Shown here: piece after piece, positions 28,205-41,991 of the stretch | Position numbering within the stretch: position 1 is the first letter of the stretch | Layout of the letters: every line of letters begins with the position of its first letter | Origin: Actinocorallia sp. API 0066 | GTDB lineage: Bacteria; Actinomycetota; Actinomycetes; Streptosporangiales; Streptosporangiaceae | Direction: 5' to 3' | Length of the DNA stretch: 64,000 nt | Assembly: GCF_020991275.1 (NCBI RefSeq) | Contig: NZ_JAJLQY010000011.1 | Span: 1-64,000, forward strand | Translations under genes and position numbers: made by a program | Notes under the pieces: generated by a model | Databases searched by the model: none | Told to the model about the DNA's origin: nothing | The model's input: the letters and a program-made list of their open reading frames with translations, nothing else

Positions 28205-28337
28205 GTTCTCCACAGCCCTGTGGACGGGGCCGCCCTCCCGGCCCCGACAGCGCGCGCGCTTCATCCACAGCCCTGTGGACAGACCGGCCTTGTCGTCCCC
28301 AGGGTGAGCATGTCCAGGTCGCCCTAGACTCTTGGCT
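28205..28337. promoter_or_regulatory. gnd-recF gap with two facing DnaA-box pairs and a hairpin
   Basis: Imperfect DnaA boxes face each other twice: 28206 (TTCTCCACA) with 28219 (TGTGGACGG), and 28261 (TCATCCACA) with 28274 (TGTGGACAG). Both pairs share the palindrome CCACAGCCCTGTGG. Between them GGGGCCG and CGGCCCC (28226-28245) form a strong stem that may end gnd transcription. Confidence 0.6.
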
Positions 28338-29492
28338 GTGCACGTCGCCCATCTGACCCTCGCGGACTTCAGGTCCTACGCCGTCGCGGAGGTACCTCTC
28401 GACGCGGGCGTCAGCGCGTTCGTCGGCCCGAACGGGCAGGGCAAGACGAACCTCGTGGAGGCCGTCGGGTACGTCGCCACGCACGGCAGCCACCGCGTCG
28501 CCACCGACGCGCCGCTCATCCGGCAGGGAGCGGCCCGCGCCATCGTGCGCGCGCGGGTGGTCCGGGACGTGCGCGAGGCGTTCATCGAGCTGGAGATCAA
28601 CCCGGGCCGCGCCAACCGGGCCCGGCTGAACCGCGCGCCCGTCCCCAGGCCGCGCGAGATCCTGGGGATGCTGCGCACCGTCCTGTTCGCGCCCGAGGAC
28701 CTCTCCCTGGTGAAGGGCGACCCGGCCGAGCGCCGCCGCTTCCTCGACGACCTGCTCGTCGCGCGCGCCCCGCGCTTCGCGGGTGTCCGCGCCGACTACG
28801 ACAGGGTCCTGAAGCAACGCAACGCCCTCCTGAAGACGGCGGCCCAGCAGCGCCGCGGCCTCACCCCCGACCTCGCGGCGACGCTGGAGGTCTGGGACAC
28901 CCATCTGGCGCAGGCCGGGGCGGAGTTGCTCGCGGGCCGGCTCGACCTCGTCGCCGGGCTCACCCCGCTCGTCGCCAAGGCGTACGGGGAGCTCGCGCCG
29001 GGTGGCGGGGTGGCGGGCCTGGAGTACCGCTTCTCCCGCGACACGCCCGCGGAGCTGGCCGAGGCCGGCGCGCCGGAGTTCTCCACAGGCCGTGGAGAAC
29101 TCGTGACGTATCTGCTGGCGGGCCTGGAAGAGGTGCGGCGCCAGGAGCTGTACCGGGGGACAACGCTGGTCGGGCCGCACAGGGACGAGCTGCTGCTCAA
29201 GCTCGGCGACTTCCCCGCGCGCGGGTACGCCAGCCACGGCGAGTCGTGGTCGTTCGCGCTCGCCCTGCGCCTGGCCGCCTACGAGCTGCTCCGCGCCGAC
29301 GGGGACGACCCCGTCCTCATCCTCGACGACGTCTTCGCCGAACTGGACTCCGGACGCCGTCGAAGGCTCGCCGAGATGGTCGCGCCCGCAGAGCAGGTCC
29401 TCATCACCGCGGCCGTACAAGAGGACGTGCCTGTGGAGCTGACAGGCGCCACCTACTCCGTCGCGTCAGGGGAGGTCACCCGTGTCCGGTGA
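28338..29492 (+). CDS. recF: DNA replication/repair protein RecF
   Basis: SMC-like ATPase for gap repair and RecA loading, 384 residues. [13 protein letters not shown] is the family start, Walker A is [17 protein letters not shown], the signature region [14 protein letters not shown] and Walker [20 protein letters not shown] 28338 is preferred to TTG 28332 because homologues begin MHVxHL. Its end overlaps the dciA-like gene by 11 bases. Confidence 0.96.
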   Translation: MHVAHLTLADFRSYAVAEVPLDAGVSAFVGPNGQGKTNLVEAVGYVATHGSHRVATDAPLIRQGAARAIVRARVVRDVREAFIELEINPGRANRARLNRAPVPRPREILGMLRTVLFAPEDLSLVKGDPAERRRFLDDLLVARAPRFAGVRADYDRVLKQRNALLKTAAQQRRGLTPDLAATLEVWDTHLAQAGAELLAGRLDLVAGLTPLVAKAYGELAPGGGVAGLEYRFSRDTPAELAEAGAPEFSTGRGELVTYLLAGLEEVRRQELYRGTTLVGPHRDELLLKLGDFPARGYASHGESWSFALALRLAAYELLRADGDDPVLILDDVFAELDSGRRRRLAEMVAPAEQVLITAAVQEDVPVELTGATYSVASGEVTRVR

Positions 29493-29961
29493 GGAGCCGA
29501 AGCCGAAGACCGGCATCGAACTCGCCCGCGAGGCCCTCGCCCAGGCCCGCGCGGACGCCGCCAAGCGGCAGTCGGTGCCGGGCCAGCGCCGCCGTAAGAC
29601 GGGCGGGGCCAAGCCCGTCCGGGATCCGAGCCGTGGAGGCGGCCCGCAGCCTTTCGGCGCGGGGATCAAGAAGCTGCTTTCGGAGCGTGGCTGGGAGGAG
29701 AAGGCGGCCGTCGGAGGGGTCTTCGGCAACTGGCCGCGCGTCGTCGGCCCCCGGCTGGCCGAGCACACCCGCCCCGAGGCGTTCGAGAACGGCGAGCTGA
29801 CGGTCGCGTGCGACTCGCCCGCGTGGGCCCAGCAGGTCCGGCTGCTTGCGGCGCAGTTGGTGCGGCGGCTCAACGAGGAACTGGGCGACGGGACCGTCAC
29901 CCGGGTCCGTGTGGTCGGTCCACAGACGCAGCGCCCCGCCGGCCAGTGGCGTGTCCGATAA
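29482..29961 (+). CDS. dciA: DUF721/DciA-like protein, predicted helicase loader or operator
   Basis: 159 residues. The N-terminal half is a basic, disordered tail ([20 protein letters not shown]); the C-terminal half has the DciA core ([25 protein letters not shown]..., [19 protein letters not shown]). DciA proteins load the DnaB replicative helicase in bacteria lacking DnaC, so its place between recF and gyrB beside oriC fits. GTG start lies within the recF end. Confidence 0.88.
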   Translation: MSGEEPKPKTGIELAREALAQARADAAKRQSVPGQRRRKTGGAKPVRDPSRGGGPQPFGAGIKKLLSERGWEEKAAVGGVFGNWPRVVGPRLAEHTRPEAFENGELTVACDSPAWAQQVRLLAAQLVRRLNEELGDGTVTRVRVVGPQTQRPAGQWRVR

Positions 29962-32197
<2,236 letters not shown>

Positions 32198-32247
32198 GCC
32201 CTGCCCGCCCTTCCTTATCTTCACGACGCAGTAGAAGAGGTTCTTCA

Positions 32248-34754
<2,507 letters not shown>

Positions 34755-34758
<4 letters not shown>

Positions 34759-35597
34759 GCACGACCTCTAAGAACGAGAACAAGGCCGCGGGGCCGCCCG
34801 ATGGCGGCTCGGCGGGGGCGTCACCGGCGGACCCCGTGAAGTCCTCCGCCAACGACACGCAGGTGGACCTCGTCAAGGACGACGCCAGGGCCACGGTCGC
34901 CGAAGCGGCGGCCGGCAGGCCCGACAAGGCGACGGCCAACGGCGAGGTGGACGCCGGCGAGACCGTCGTGGACCCGCCGTGGGCGGCCGCGGCCGAGCCG
35001 TCGAACTCGGTGTTCGCCGACCGGCCCGCCGCGCCCTCGTTCAGCCCGGCCGCGCCGCCCGCCCCGCCCGCCGCGCCGCCCTCGGTTCCGGCCGGACAGC
35101 CCGCGACGGACCGTCCGGTGGCGTCGGCCGCCGCCTCGGCCGCGCAGGCCCTCAGCGCCCGGCTGCGGAGCGCCGCGCAGTCGTCGCACGGCGGTGGTGG
35201 CGGGGAGGGCGGCGAGGGCGGCAAGAACCCGCGCCGGGCCCACCTGCAGGTCTCGCGGTTCGAGCCGTGGTCGGTGATGAAGTTCAGCTTCGTCATGTCG
35301 CTCGTGTGCTTCGTTGTTCTTTTTGTCGCGGTCACCGTGCTGTACATGATCCTCGCGGGGCTCGGCGTGTTCGACTCGATCACCGAGGCGATCAACGAGA
35401 CGACGCGCAGCCCCGGCACCGGCGGCACGGACGCCGGCAGTTGGTTCTCGGCGGGCCGCATCCTGGGCTACACGGCGCTCATCGGCGCGCTGAACGTGCT
35501 GCTCATCACGGCCCTCGCCACGGTCGGCTCGGTCATCTACAACCTCGCCGCGGACTTCGTCGGCGGGGTCGAGGTCACCCTCAAGGAGGCCGAGTAA
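34755..35597 (+). CDS. DUF3566 domain transmembrane protein
   Basis: 280 residues. The first 165 are Ala/Pro/Asp-rich and disordered; a Gly-rich hinge ([12 protein letters not shown]) follows, then the DUF3566 domain with [19 protein letters not shown] and two membrane helices ([41 protein letters not shown]). Always found right after gyrA in actinobacteria; function unknown, link with gyrase only by position and coupling (GTGA overlap). Confidence 0.88.
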
Positions 35598-35672
35598 CCC
35601 AGTTCGCGTTGCCCGCCACGATGGGGTAATCTCACTTCTCGTCGCCGAGAGAACCCCTCAAGGCAACGCCAC

Positions 35673-35746
35673 GGGCGTATAGCTCAGTCGGTTAGAGCGC
35701 GTCCCTGATAAGGACGAGGCCCCAGGTTCAAGTCCTGGTACGCCCA
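35673..35746 (+). tRNA. ileT: tRNA-Ile (anticodon GAT)
   Basis: 74-base cloverleaf. Acceptor GGGCGTA pairs with TACGCCC; D arm GCTC/GAGC; anticodon stem TCCC/GGGA-type with loop CTGATAA; T arm CCAGG-TTCAAGT-CCTGG; discriminator A. The CCA end is not encoded. This is the usual position after gyrA. Confidence 0.96.
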
Positions 35747-35765
35747 CCCGGTTCATTCGCAGGTC

Positions 35766-35803
35766 AGAGGCTGTGTCCCCGTCACGGGAACACGGCCTCT
35801 TCC
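35766..35803 (+). terminator. Hairpin terminator after tRNA-Ile
   Basis: AGAGGCTGTGTCCC can pair with GGGAACACGGCCTCT with one bulge and a G-T pair, followed by TCCGCTTTCC. Confidence 0.55.
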
Positions 35804-35917
35804 GCTTTCCGCAGGGGAACCATCGCCCATTCATGCCGTTTCCATGGCTTGGCGCGGCGCCGGAAGCGGAGAGTATGAAGTGGTGAGAGGGGTCCGGATC
35901 AGGTTCGGGGTGGCGGC

Positions 35918-36538
35918 ATGTCCACGGGGCCAGACGAGGCAGCGGAGCAGCGGATCGGGGCCGTCGCGCTCCGGCTCTTCGCCGAACTCGGTTACGACAG
36001 CACCGATCTTCGGATGATCGCCGAGGCGACGGGGATCAGCGAGTCGGTCGTCCAGTCGGTGACCGGGGGAAAGCGGGCGCTGTACCTGCGCATATTCCGG
36101 GCGGAGATCGACCGTGCCCTCGCGGAACTCGAATCGTTCGCCGCTGGGTTCACCCCCGATGTCCGAGGAATGACGGCCCTCTACGACAGGTATTTCGAAA
36201 GCTCGTTGGAGAACCCCGGGGCCGCCTCCATCTGGATGCAGCGTTCGATGTCGGACGCGGCGGACGTCGGGGAGGTGGAGCAGATCATGGCTCCGTTCCT
36301 GGCGCGGACCAACGACCTGACGGCTCCCGCGTTCAGGCCGGGAGTGGACGTGGAACTCACCAACTGGATGATCGCCTGGTTCATCGACTGTTTTGTCGTG
36401 GGCGGCGTCGTCGGCCCGGACGGCGAGGTCATGTCGGCCCGGTCGCCGGCCTCGGTGCGGCGCGCCCGCAGGCATGTGCACCAGTACCTGGAGCTGACGA
36501 CGTGGGCCGCGCCGGAACCGTCAGCGGAGGGGCGCTAG
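35918..36538 (+). CDS. TetR family transcriptional regulator
   Basis: 206 residues. The N-terminal helix-turn-helix (AVALRLFAELGYDSTDLRMI, then TGISESVVQSVTGGKRALY) is of TetR type; usual motif FYxYFxxK is replaced by QSVTGGKRALYLRIF. The C-terminal ligand domain has an unusual Trp/Ile-rich helix (LTNWMIAWFIDCFVVGGVVG). Target and ligand unknown. It is convergent with, and overlaps by 18 bases, the membrane protein gene next door. Confidence 0.85.
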   Translation: MSTGPDEAAEQRIGAVALRLFAELGYDSTDLRMIAEATGISESVVQSVTGGKRALYLRIFRAEIDRALAELESFAAGFTPDVRGMTALYDRYFESSLENPGAASIWMQRSMSDAADVGEVEQIMAPFLARTNDLTAPAFRPGVDVELTNWMIAWFIDCFVVGGVVGPDGEVMSARSPASVRRARRHVHQYLELTTWAAPEPSAEGR

Positions 36539-37312
36539 CGCGGGGTGGGTGCGGAGGGACTCAGGGCCGTGGACCCGGGCCGTGGTGTAGGCGACGAGGA
36601 GGGGGACCTCGGGGCCGAAGAGGACCATGGGGCTGGTGTCGGAGAACTCGAAGACGAGGGACGCGCCTGCGGGCTCGGGGTAGAAGGCCGTCGCGGCGCT
36701 GTAGTAGAAGCTGAGCCACTTGCCGAAGACCTGGCAGATGAGGCGGCGGTCGGTGGCGATGACGCGGGTGAACTGCTGGTCGCGCCAGCGCTCCATCGCC
36801 TCGAACTCGGCCTGCCTGCGGCGCGCCGAGTTGCCGAACTCCGTCAGCGCGACGCCCGCCGCGACGAACCCCGGATGGCCGACGAACAGGCCCACCACAT
36901 GCTGATAAGTCGTGTTCTGGCTGTAGTAGCGGGCGTAGTTGGCCTTGAGGTCGAGATGGGCGACCTCACCGGGCTCCAGGACGAGGCCCCAGACCGTCAG
37001 CGGGACGGGTTGGCCGCCCGCGAGCAGGGTCGCCGTCAGCTTCCGTCCCTCGGAGAGGCCGTGCTGGTGCGCCACGGTCAACTGCCCCTCGTTGTGCCGC
37101 TGCTCCTGCTTGCCCTCGCGGTAGCCGAGGTACGCCAGCACCGGCAGAGCGAGCACGCTCAGGGCCCACACCCAGCCCACGACCAGGGACAGCACCTTGA
37201 CGGCGGCGGGCGCGTCGTCGGGCTCCGCGAGCCGCCCGAGGACCAGCATCAGCGCGAATCCGGCGACGCACACCACCGCGCACCGCCCCAGCCACTGCCG
37301 CCACCGCCCCAT
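36521..37312 (-). CDS. Hypothetical membrane protein with two N-terminal helices
   Basis: 263 residues; not recognised. Two membrane helices at 10-28 (AVVCVAGFALMLVLGRL) and 42-62 (VVGWVWALSVLALPVLAYL) anchor a cytoplasmic domain of about 190 residues. That domain has a PH/bacterial-PH-like flavour (LLAGGQPVPLTVWGLVLEPGE, ATDRRLICQVFGKWLSFYYS), similar in pattern to proteins that open with an E/LEPGE strand and contain a TDRRL strand; this is tentative. ATG 37312 has GAGGTGG upstream. A perfect 9-bp inverted repeat lies 49 bases upstream of the start. Confidence 0.7.
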   Translation of the reverse strand: MGRWRQWLGRCAVVCVAGFALMLVLGRLAEPDDAPAAVKVLSLVVGWVWALSVLALPVLAYLGYREGKQEQRHNEGQLTVAHQHGLSEGRKLTATLLAGGQPVPLTVWGLVLEPGEVAHLDLKANYARYYSQNTTYQHVVGLFVGHPGFVAAGVALTEFGNSARRRQAEFEAMERWRDQQFTRVIATDRRLICQVFGKWLSFYYSAATAFYPEPAGASLVFEFSDTSPMVLFGPEVPLLVAYTTARVHGPESLRTHPALAPLR

Positions 37313-37360
37313 CACAACCACCTCGCCCAGTACGTACCGGTTCCGTGTGCCTCGATCCTG

Positions 37361-37380
37361 CCATGATCGTCCGATCATGG
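37361..37380. promoter_or_regulatory. Perfect inverted repeat CCATGATCG-TC-CGATCATGG
   Basis: Nine-base arms separated by two bases, in the 88-bp gap between the end of the PLP decarboxylase gene and the start of the membrane protein gene. Dimensions fit a dimeric regulator operator; the TetR encoded nearby is a candidate. Confidence 0.5.
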
Positions 37381-37400
37381 GCGCCGTGCGCGTTTGTTGG

Positions 37401-38537
37401 CTAGAGGTAGTGGAAGGTCGGTTCGGGGTGCATGAGGAAGGAATGGTGGGAGATGTTCCAGGCGTAGGCGCCCGCCATGGCGAAGACGACGCGGTCCCCT
37501 ACGGCGATGTGGTCTACCGGGACGTGCCTTGCGAAGACGTCCTTGGGAGTGCACAGCTGGCCGACAAGGGTGACGGGCTCCGCTGTGACGGAAGGCTCGT
37601 GCGGGCGGGGGCCCGGGACGACGTGGAAAGGCTGGTCGTGGTTCTTGGTGACGGGCGTGCGGAAGTGGTGGGTGCCGCCGCGCAGGACGGCGTAGGCCCT
37701 GCCGTGCGCGCGCTTGACGTCCAGGACGTCGGTGACGTACCAGCCGTGGTGGACGGTCATCGCGCGGCCCGGCTCGATCCGGAGCGTCTCGTCGGGGAGG
37801 GCGAGGGCCGAGACGGCGGCGCCGTAGGACGTCCAGTCGAAGCGGTCTTCCGGGTCGGCGTAGTTGACGGACATGCCTCCGCCGAGGTTGATCTCCGGAC
37901 GTGGCACGCGCGCGGCGGCAAGCCAGGGGCGGGCCCAGTCCAGGATCTCCTTCTGCTGGGCGGTGATCGTGTGCGCGTCCAGGCCGGACGCCAGATGGGC
38001 GTGTACTCCGCGCAGGCGTAGGCGGGGTGCGTCCGCGAGGATCGGTAGGCAGGTGGTGATGAGGTCGGGGTCCATACCGAACGGGCCGCTCATGGCCAGG
38101 GCCGCGCCCTGCCGCTCGCCCGCCAGGTTGACGCGGAGGAGGACGTCGGCCGTCCGCTCTTCCGCCTCGGTGATGGCGGCGAGGCGGCGCAGCTCGTGCG
38201 GGCTTTCCACGTGCAGCCGCTCGACGCCGAGCGCCAGCGCGAGCCGCAGCTCCGCGTCGGTCTTGCCGGGGCCGCCGAACGCGATCCGCGCCTCGGGCAG
38301 GGCGTCGCGCACGTGCCGCAGCTCGCCCCCGCTGGCCACCTCAACACCGGCGACGCGCTCCCCCACCGCCCTGACGACGGCGCTGTCCGGATTCGCCTTC
38401 GCCGCGTAGAACACCTCGACGGCGCCCCCCAACACCCCGACCACGCGCGCCGCATACTTCCCCATGCCCGACACGTCGTACACATACGCCGGAAGCTCCC
38501 TTTCCGCCAGCTCCCCCACCACCGCGTCCACCCGCAT
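37401..38537 (-). CDS. Type III PLP-dependent decarboxylase (diaminopimelate/ornithine decarboxylase fold)
   Basis: 378 residues, alanine-racemase-like barrel plus beta domain. The Schiff-base Lys is in EVFYAAKANPDSAV, the barrel His in GVHAHLASGLDAH, the phosphate-binding glycines in INLGGGMSVNY, the EPGR loop in LRIEPGRAMT, and the second-subunit Cys in QLCTPKDVF. It should decarboxylate an amino acid; similar enzymes act in siderophore and antibiotic pathways or on carboxynorspermidine. Here it stands alone. ATG 38537 follows GGGAGGGG. It is divergent from the CHAT gene over 126 bp. Confidence 0.87.
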   Translation of the reverse strand: MRVDAVVGELAERELPAYVYDVSGMGKYAARVVGVLGGAVEVFYAAKANPDSAVVRAVGERVAGVEVASGGELRHVRDALPEARIAFGGPGKTDAELRLALALGVERLHVESPHELRRLAAITEAEERTADVLLRVNLAGERQGAALAMSGPFGMDPDLITTCLPILADAPRLRLRGVHAHLASGLDAHTITAQQKEILDWARPWLAAARVPRPEINLGGGMSVNYADPEDRFDWTSYGAAVSALALPDETLRIEPGRAMTVHHGWYVTDVLDVKRAHGRAYAVLRGGTHHFRTPVTKNHDQPFHVVPGPRPHEPSVTAEPVTLVGQLCTPKDVFARHVPVDHIAVGDRVVFAMAGAYAWNISHHSFLMHPEPTFHYL

Positions 38538-38663
38538 GCCCGCCCCTCCCTGCCGACTCCCCCGATCATCCCCCACGGCGCCGGAGGGCGGTGATTCCCT
38601 CATCGAAGGGAAACGGGCCGGGGGTGGGGGCGATAGGAGGAGAGAGAAGAGGAAGGGGCCGGA

Positions 38664-41342
38664 ATGTGGCTGCTTGAGGGGTCCGGGGTGTTGGTGGAGG
38701 ACGGGGCCGAGGGGGAGCCGCTGCCGGTGGAGGTGTGGGTGGCGGAGGACGGGCGGTTCGGGGTGCACGCGGCGGGGGCCGACGGCACCGGGCTGGTGTG
38801 GACGGCGGCGGGCGACGAGTGCGCGACGGTCGAGCACGGGCTGGACGGCGGGGTGACGCTGCGGCTCGACGCCTGGCACGTCCCGGTCCAGCCCCCGCAC
38901 TGGTGGCGGTGGCTGGACGTCCTGGGCGAGCGGGTGCACGTCGCGGTGCGGGGGGTCGAGGGCCGCGCCGAGCTGCGGGTCCACGGGGGCCTTGTGGAGG
39001 GCACGCTCCGGCTGCGCGGCACCGATGCGGAAGGCAACCCGGGGACCTACACGGCGCTCGTCCTGCCCGAGGCGTTCTCGGGCGCGGGGCCGTACGTCTC
39101 CGCCGCCACCGTTGACGACATGCCGATCTCGGCCGAGGAGAAGTACCGCCTGGACCTGCGCTGGCGCGGCGAGCGCCTGGCTCTCGCCCGCCGCTGGGAC
39201 GAGGCGCTCACCCTGCTGGACGAGGCCGCGTCCCTGTACTGGCGCGCCGCCGAGGACGCCGAGGACCCGAGCTCCGCCCTCGTCTCACTGGCCACGATCG
39301 TCGGTGTCCAGGCGGCCTGCGCCCTGGCCCACCCGCCCGGCGTCGCCAACCCCACCCTCGTCCGCTACCTGCGGAACGCCGCCGAGATCCACCGCCGCCT
39401 CACCTCCCCCACCACCCTGGCCACCCCCTGGACCCGAACCCGAACCGAAGCCCTCAACCTCCTCTCCTTCGACCTCACCCTCCTCTCCACCCTCGCCGAA
39501 TCCGCCCCACCCCTCCGCCCCCTCCTCACCCCCGCCCTCGACACCCTCAAATCCGCCACCACCCTCCTCACCCAACCCAACTCCCCCCACCCCCCAACCC
39601 CCCAAACCCCCCCACCACCTGGAAACCAGCACGACTCTCCCTGGCTGGTCGGCTCTTCGCGCCTTCCCTTTGGTGGGGACCGGGAGGGGGTGGCAGTGTT
39701 CGGGTGGGTTGAAGGGGTTTTGCGGGGGGTGGTGGTTGAGGTGTTGAAGGTGGATGAGGGGGTGGTGCCGGAGTGGGTGTGTGAGGGGAGACTGGGGCTG
39801 TTGGTGTTGGACGAGGGGGTTGAGGGGCGGGAGCGGGAGTGGGTGGCGGGGCTCGCGGGGGTGGGGGAGGACGTGGCGGGGTTGGCGCGGGCCGTCGCCG
39901 AGGTGGCGGTGACGCTGGTGGGGGCGGCGGAGCGGATGCGGGTGCTGCGGGAGCGGATGGCACGGCTCGACCTCGACGGGTACACGCGGCGGCGGCGGGA
40001 GGCTTCGGCCGAGGCGCTGCTGGCGTTCACCCGGCACATGGAGTGGTGGCGGGCGAGGCTGGAGCGGGACTGGGAGCGCGTCGCCTCGCTCGACCACCTG
40101 GTGCCCGCGCACGCCGCCCTCGCGCTCGCGCTGCACGACGCGGGCGCGACGGACGAGGCGTACGCGGCGGTCGAGTCGGGCCGGGCGCGGGCGCTCGCCG
40201 ACCTGTTCGCCGACGACCGCCGCGCCGCCCGGCTGCTCTCGCCGCTGCGGCTGCGCCGGACGCTGCGCGGCAGGACCGTGGTCGAGTACTTCCTGCACGG
40301 CGACCGGCTGCTCGTCTTCACCGTGCTGCCCGACGGCGAGATCCGCGCGGCCGAACGCCCCCTGGACCAGGACCGGCTCGCCGCCGACCTGGCCCGGCTC
40401 GACGCGCTGATGGACCCCGACGACCTGGGCCCCGACCAGGTTCCCGAACTCCAGGCGCTGCTGCGCACCCTGGCCGAGACGTTCTGGGACCCGGTGCCCT
40501 GGCTGCCGCCCGAGGGCGAGCCCCTGCTCGTCGTCCCGCACGGCGCCCTCCTGCGTGTCCCCTTCGCCGCCCTGCTGACGTCCGACGGCGAACGCGTCGT
40601 CGAGCGCCATCCGACCTCGGTGCTCCCCGCGGCCGCCCTCGTCGCCGACCTCACCCGCCGCGCCCCCGCCCCCGACCAGGCGCCCAGCCAGGGCGACGAG
40701 CCTGCTGCCCTGGCGCGGGTGCCCGGCGTCTCCGGGCCGGGGCCGGATGTCGGGCGGGTCGGGGTGGGGTTGTGGGGGTTGGTGGCGCCGGAGCCGATGC
40801 CGGAGGGGCTTCCGGCGTTGCCGTTGCTCAGGAAGGCGTTCTCCACGAGCGTGGCCGACGGGTTTCCGGGTGGGGCGGTGCTGGCCGTGGGGGCCGAGGC
40901 GACGCGGGAGGCGCTCGCCGGGGTCGCCGAGCGGCCGCCGCGCGTGCTGTGCTTCGCCACGCACGCCAAGGTGGACGGCGAGCGGCCGATGGACTCCTTT
41001 CTCGCGTTGGCCGGGGAGCGGCTGACCGCGGGCGAGGTGATGGGCATGGAGCTGCCCGCTGACGTCGTTGTGCTCGCGGCCTGTAAGACGGGCACGGGCC
41101 GGATCGGCGCGGACGGCGTTGTCGGGCTGGCGCGTTCGTTCCTGTTGGCGGGCGCGGGCTGCGTGCTCATGACGCTCTGGCGCATCGGCGAACGGGACAC
41201 ACTCCGTGTTCTCCGACAATTCACAACACACCTCGCAAACGGTAAGACGCCCGCGGCGGCACTGCGCGCCGCACAGCTCGAACTAGATCACGGAGATCCG
41301 CGCGGCTGGTCGTCTTTTGTCCTTTTTGGATTGCCTGACTGA
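38664..41342 (+). CDS. CHAT domain (caspase-like) protease with TPR-like region
   Basis: 892 residues. Residues 1-150 form a beta-rich module; 155-270 look like TPR-type helices (LALARRWDEALTLLDEAAS); a very Pro/Thr-rich joint covers 300-330; another helical part (AYAAVESGRARALADLFADD) leads to the C-terminal CHAT domain with LLVVPHGALLRVPFAAL, the catalytic His in CFATHAKVDGE and Cys in VVLAACKTGTGRIG, ending GWSSFVLFGLPD. The dyad is intact, so it should be an active peptidase. Substrate unknown. ATG after GAGGAAGG. Third-position base choice switches from C to G at about 39660, inside the joint. 28 bases before the next gene. Confidence 0.88.
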   Translation: MWLLEGSGVLVEDGAEGEPLPVEVWVAEDGRFGVHAAGADGTGLVWTAAGDECATVEHGLDGGVTLRLDAWHVPVQPPHWWRWLDVLGERVHVAVRGVEGRAELRVHGGLVEGTLRLRGTDAEGNPGTYTALVLPEAFSGAGPYVSAATVDDMPISAEEKYRLDLRWRGERLALARRWDEALTLLDEAASLYWRAAEDAEDPSSALVSLATIVGVQAACALAHPPGVANPTLVRYLRNAAEIHRRLTSPTTLATPWTRTRTEALNLLSFDLTLLSTLAESAPPLRPLLTPALDTLKSATTLLTQPNSPHPPTPQTPPPPGNQHDSPWLVGSSRLPFGGDREGVAVFGWVEGVLRGVVVEVLKVDEGVVPEWVCEGRLGLLVLDEGVEGREREWVAGLAGVGEDVAGLARAVAEVAVTLVGAAERMRVLRERMARLDLDGYTRRRREASAEALLAFTRHMEWWRARLERDWERVASLDHLVPAHAALALALHDAGATDEAYAAVESGRARALADLFADDRRAARLLSPLRLRRTLRGRTVVEYFLHGDRLLVFTVLPDGEIRAAERPLDQDRLAADLARLDALMDPDDLGPDQVPELQALLRTLAETFWDPVPWLPPEGEPLLVVPHGALLRVPFAALLTSDGERVVERHPTSVLPAAALVADLTRRAPAPDQAPSQGDEPAALARVPGVSGPGPDVGRVGVGLWGLVAPEPMPEGLPALPLLRKAFSTSVADGFPGGAVLAVGAEATREALAGVAERPPRVLCFATHAKVDGERPMDSFLALAGERLTAGEVMGMELPADVVVLAACKTGTGRIGADGVVGLARSFLLAGAGCVLMTLWRIGERDTLRVLRQFTTHLANGKTPAAALRAAQLELDHGDPRGWSSFVLFGLPD

Positions 41343-41370
41343 ATGGTGTCAATCGTGACACCATGGACGT

Positions 41371-41991
41371 ATGGCTCCCGCCTTTGAGGTCGTGGCCCGC
41401 CTTCCCCTCGGGCACCGCGAACCCCTCCTGAACCATGCCGGAACCCGTTTCGCCCGTGCGGCGGGCGTGGCCATCGGCAAACCCATGATCGCCCCGCTCG
41501 CTCATACCGACCTGCCCCCTTCCTTCCTCGCCAAGGTCGATCTCGACGCCTGGAACTACGTGTCCGTGCGTTTCCCGTTCGACCTCGAAGAGGCGTCGCG
41601 GGGGTTCCGCTACCTCGAAGCACGATATGAGGTGGCACTGACAGAACTTGAGGTCACCGCGCTCCAGCTCGGCGTCCTCCCGATGAATGAACCGGAGCCG
41701 GCAATTCCAGAAGGGGAGAAACTCCTCCTTTTCGGACTCGGTCAGGCGCGCTTCAAGTGGCTGCTCCGGGCGTCGGAACAAGGCAAGCTGACCGAGGGCA
41801 GCAGGGTCGCCCGCGCCGTCATCCAGACCCCGCCCGACCTCGGCGAACTGCGCGGAGAGATCAACGTCGCCGCGCTGCTCGACGACCTCGGCGTCCCCGG
41901 ACACCCCCTGAAGATCCACCAGCCCGAGCCGCTCCCCTTCGCCCTCGACCTGAAGGCCGGGCGCTTCATCGTCGGACCCGCCGCGCAATGA
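41371..41991 (+). CDS. Conserved-looking protein of unknown function, first gene of the cyclase-Crp operon
   Basis: 206 residues; I do not recognise a domain. It is soluble with mixed alpha/beta pattern, no signal or membrane segment. Hydrophobic strands (VVARLPLG, AWNYVSVRFPFDL) and the segment FRYLEARYEVALTELEVTALQLGVLP suggest a globular enzyme-like or immunity/substrate protein; residues 150-205 contain repeated PxxL elements. Position 28 bases after the CHAT gene and ATGA overlap with the cyclase-like gene mean it is co-expressed; it could be the CHAT substrate or a cyclase regulator (inference). Confidence 0.75.
   Translation: MAPAFEVVARLPLGHREPLLNHAGTRFARAAGVAIGKPMIAPLAHTDLPPSFLAKVDLDAWNYVSVRFPFDLEEASRGFRYLEARYEVALTELEVTALQLGVLPMNEPEPAIPEGEKLLLFGLGQARFKWLLRASEQGKLTEGSRVARAVIQTPPDLGELRGEINVAALLDDLGVPGHPLKIHQPEPLPFALDLKAGRFIVGPAAQ

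Noticed and set aside
39285..41231. Two long antisense frames within the CHAT gene
   Set aside because: Low-complexity Pro/Ser/Arg sequence; the sense frame has an intact CHAT domain.
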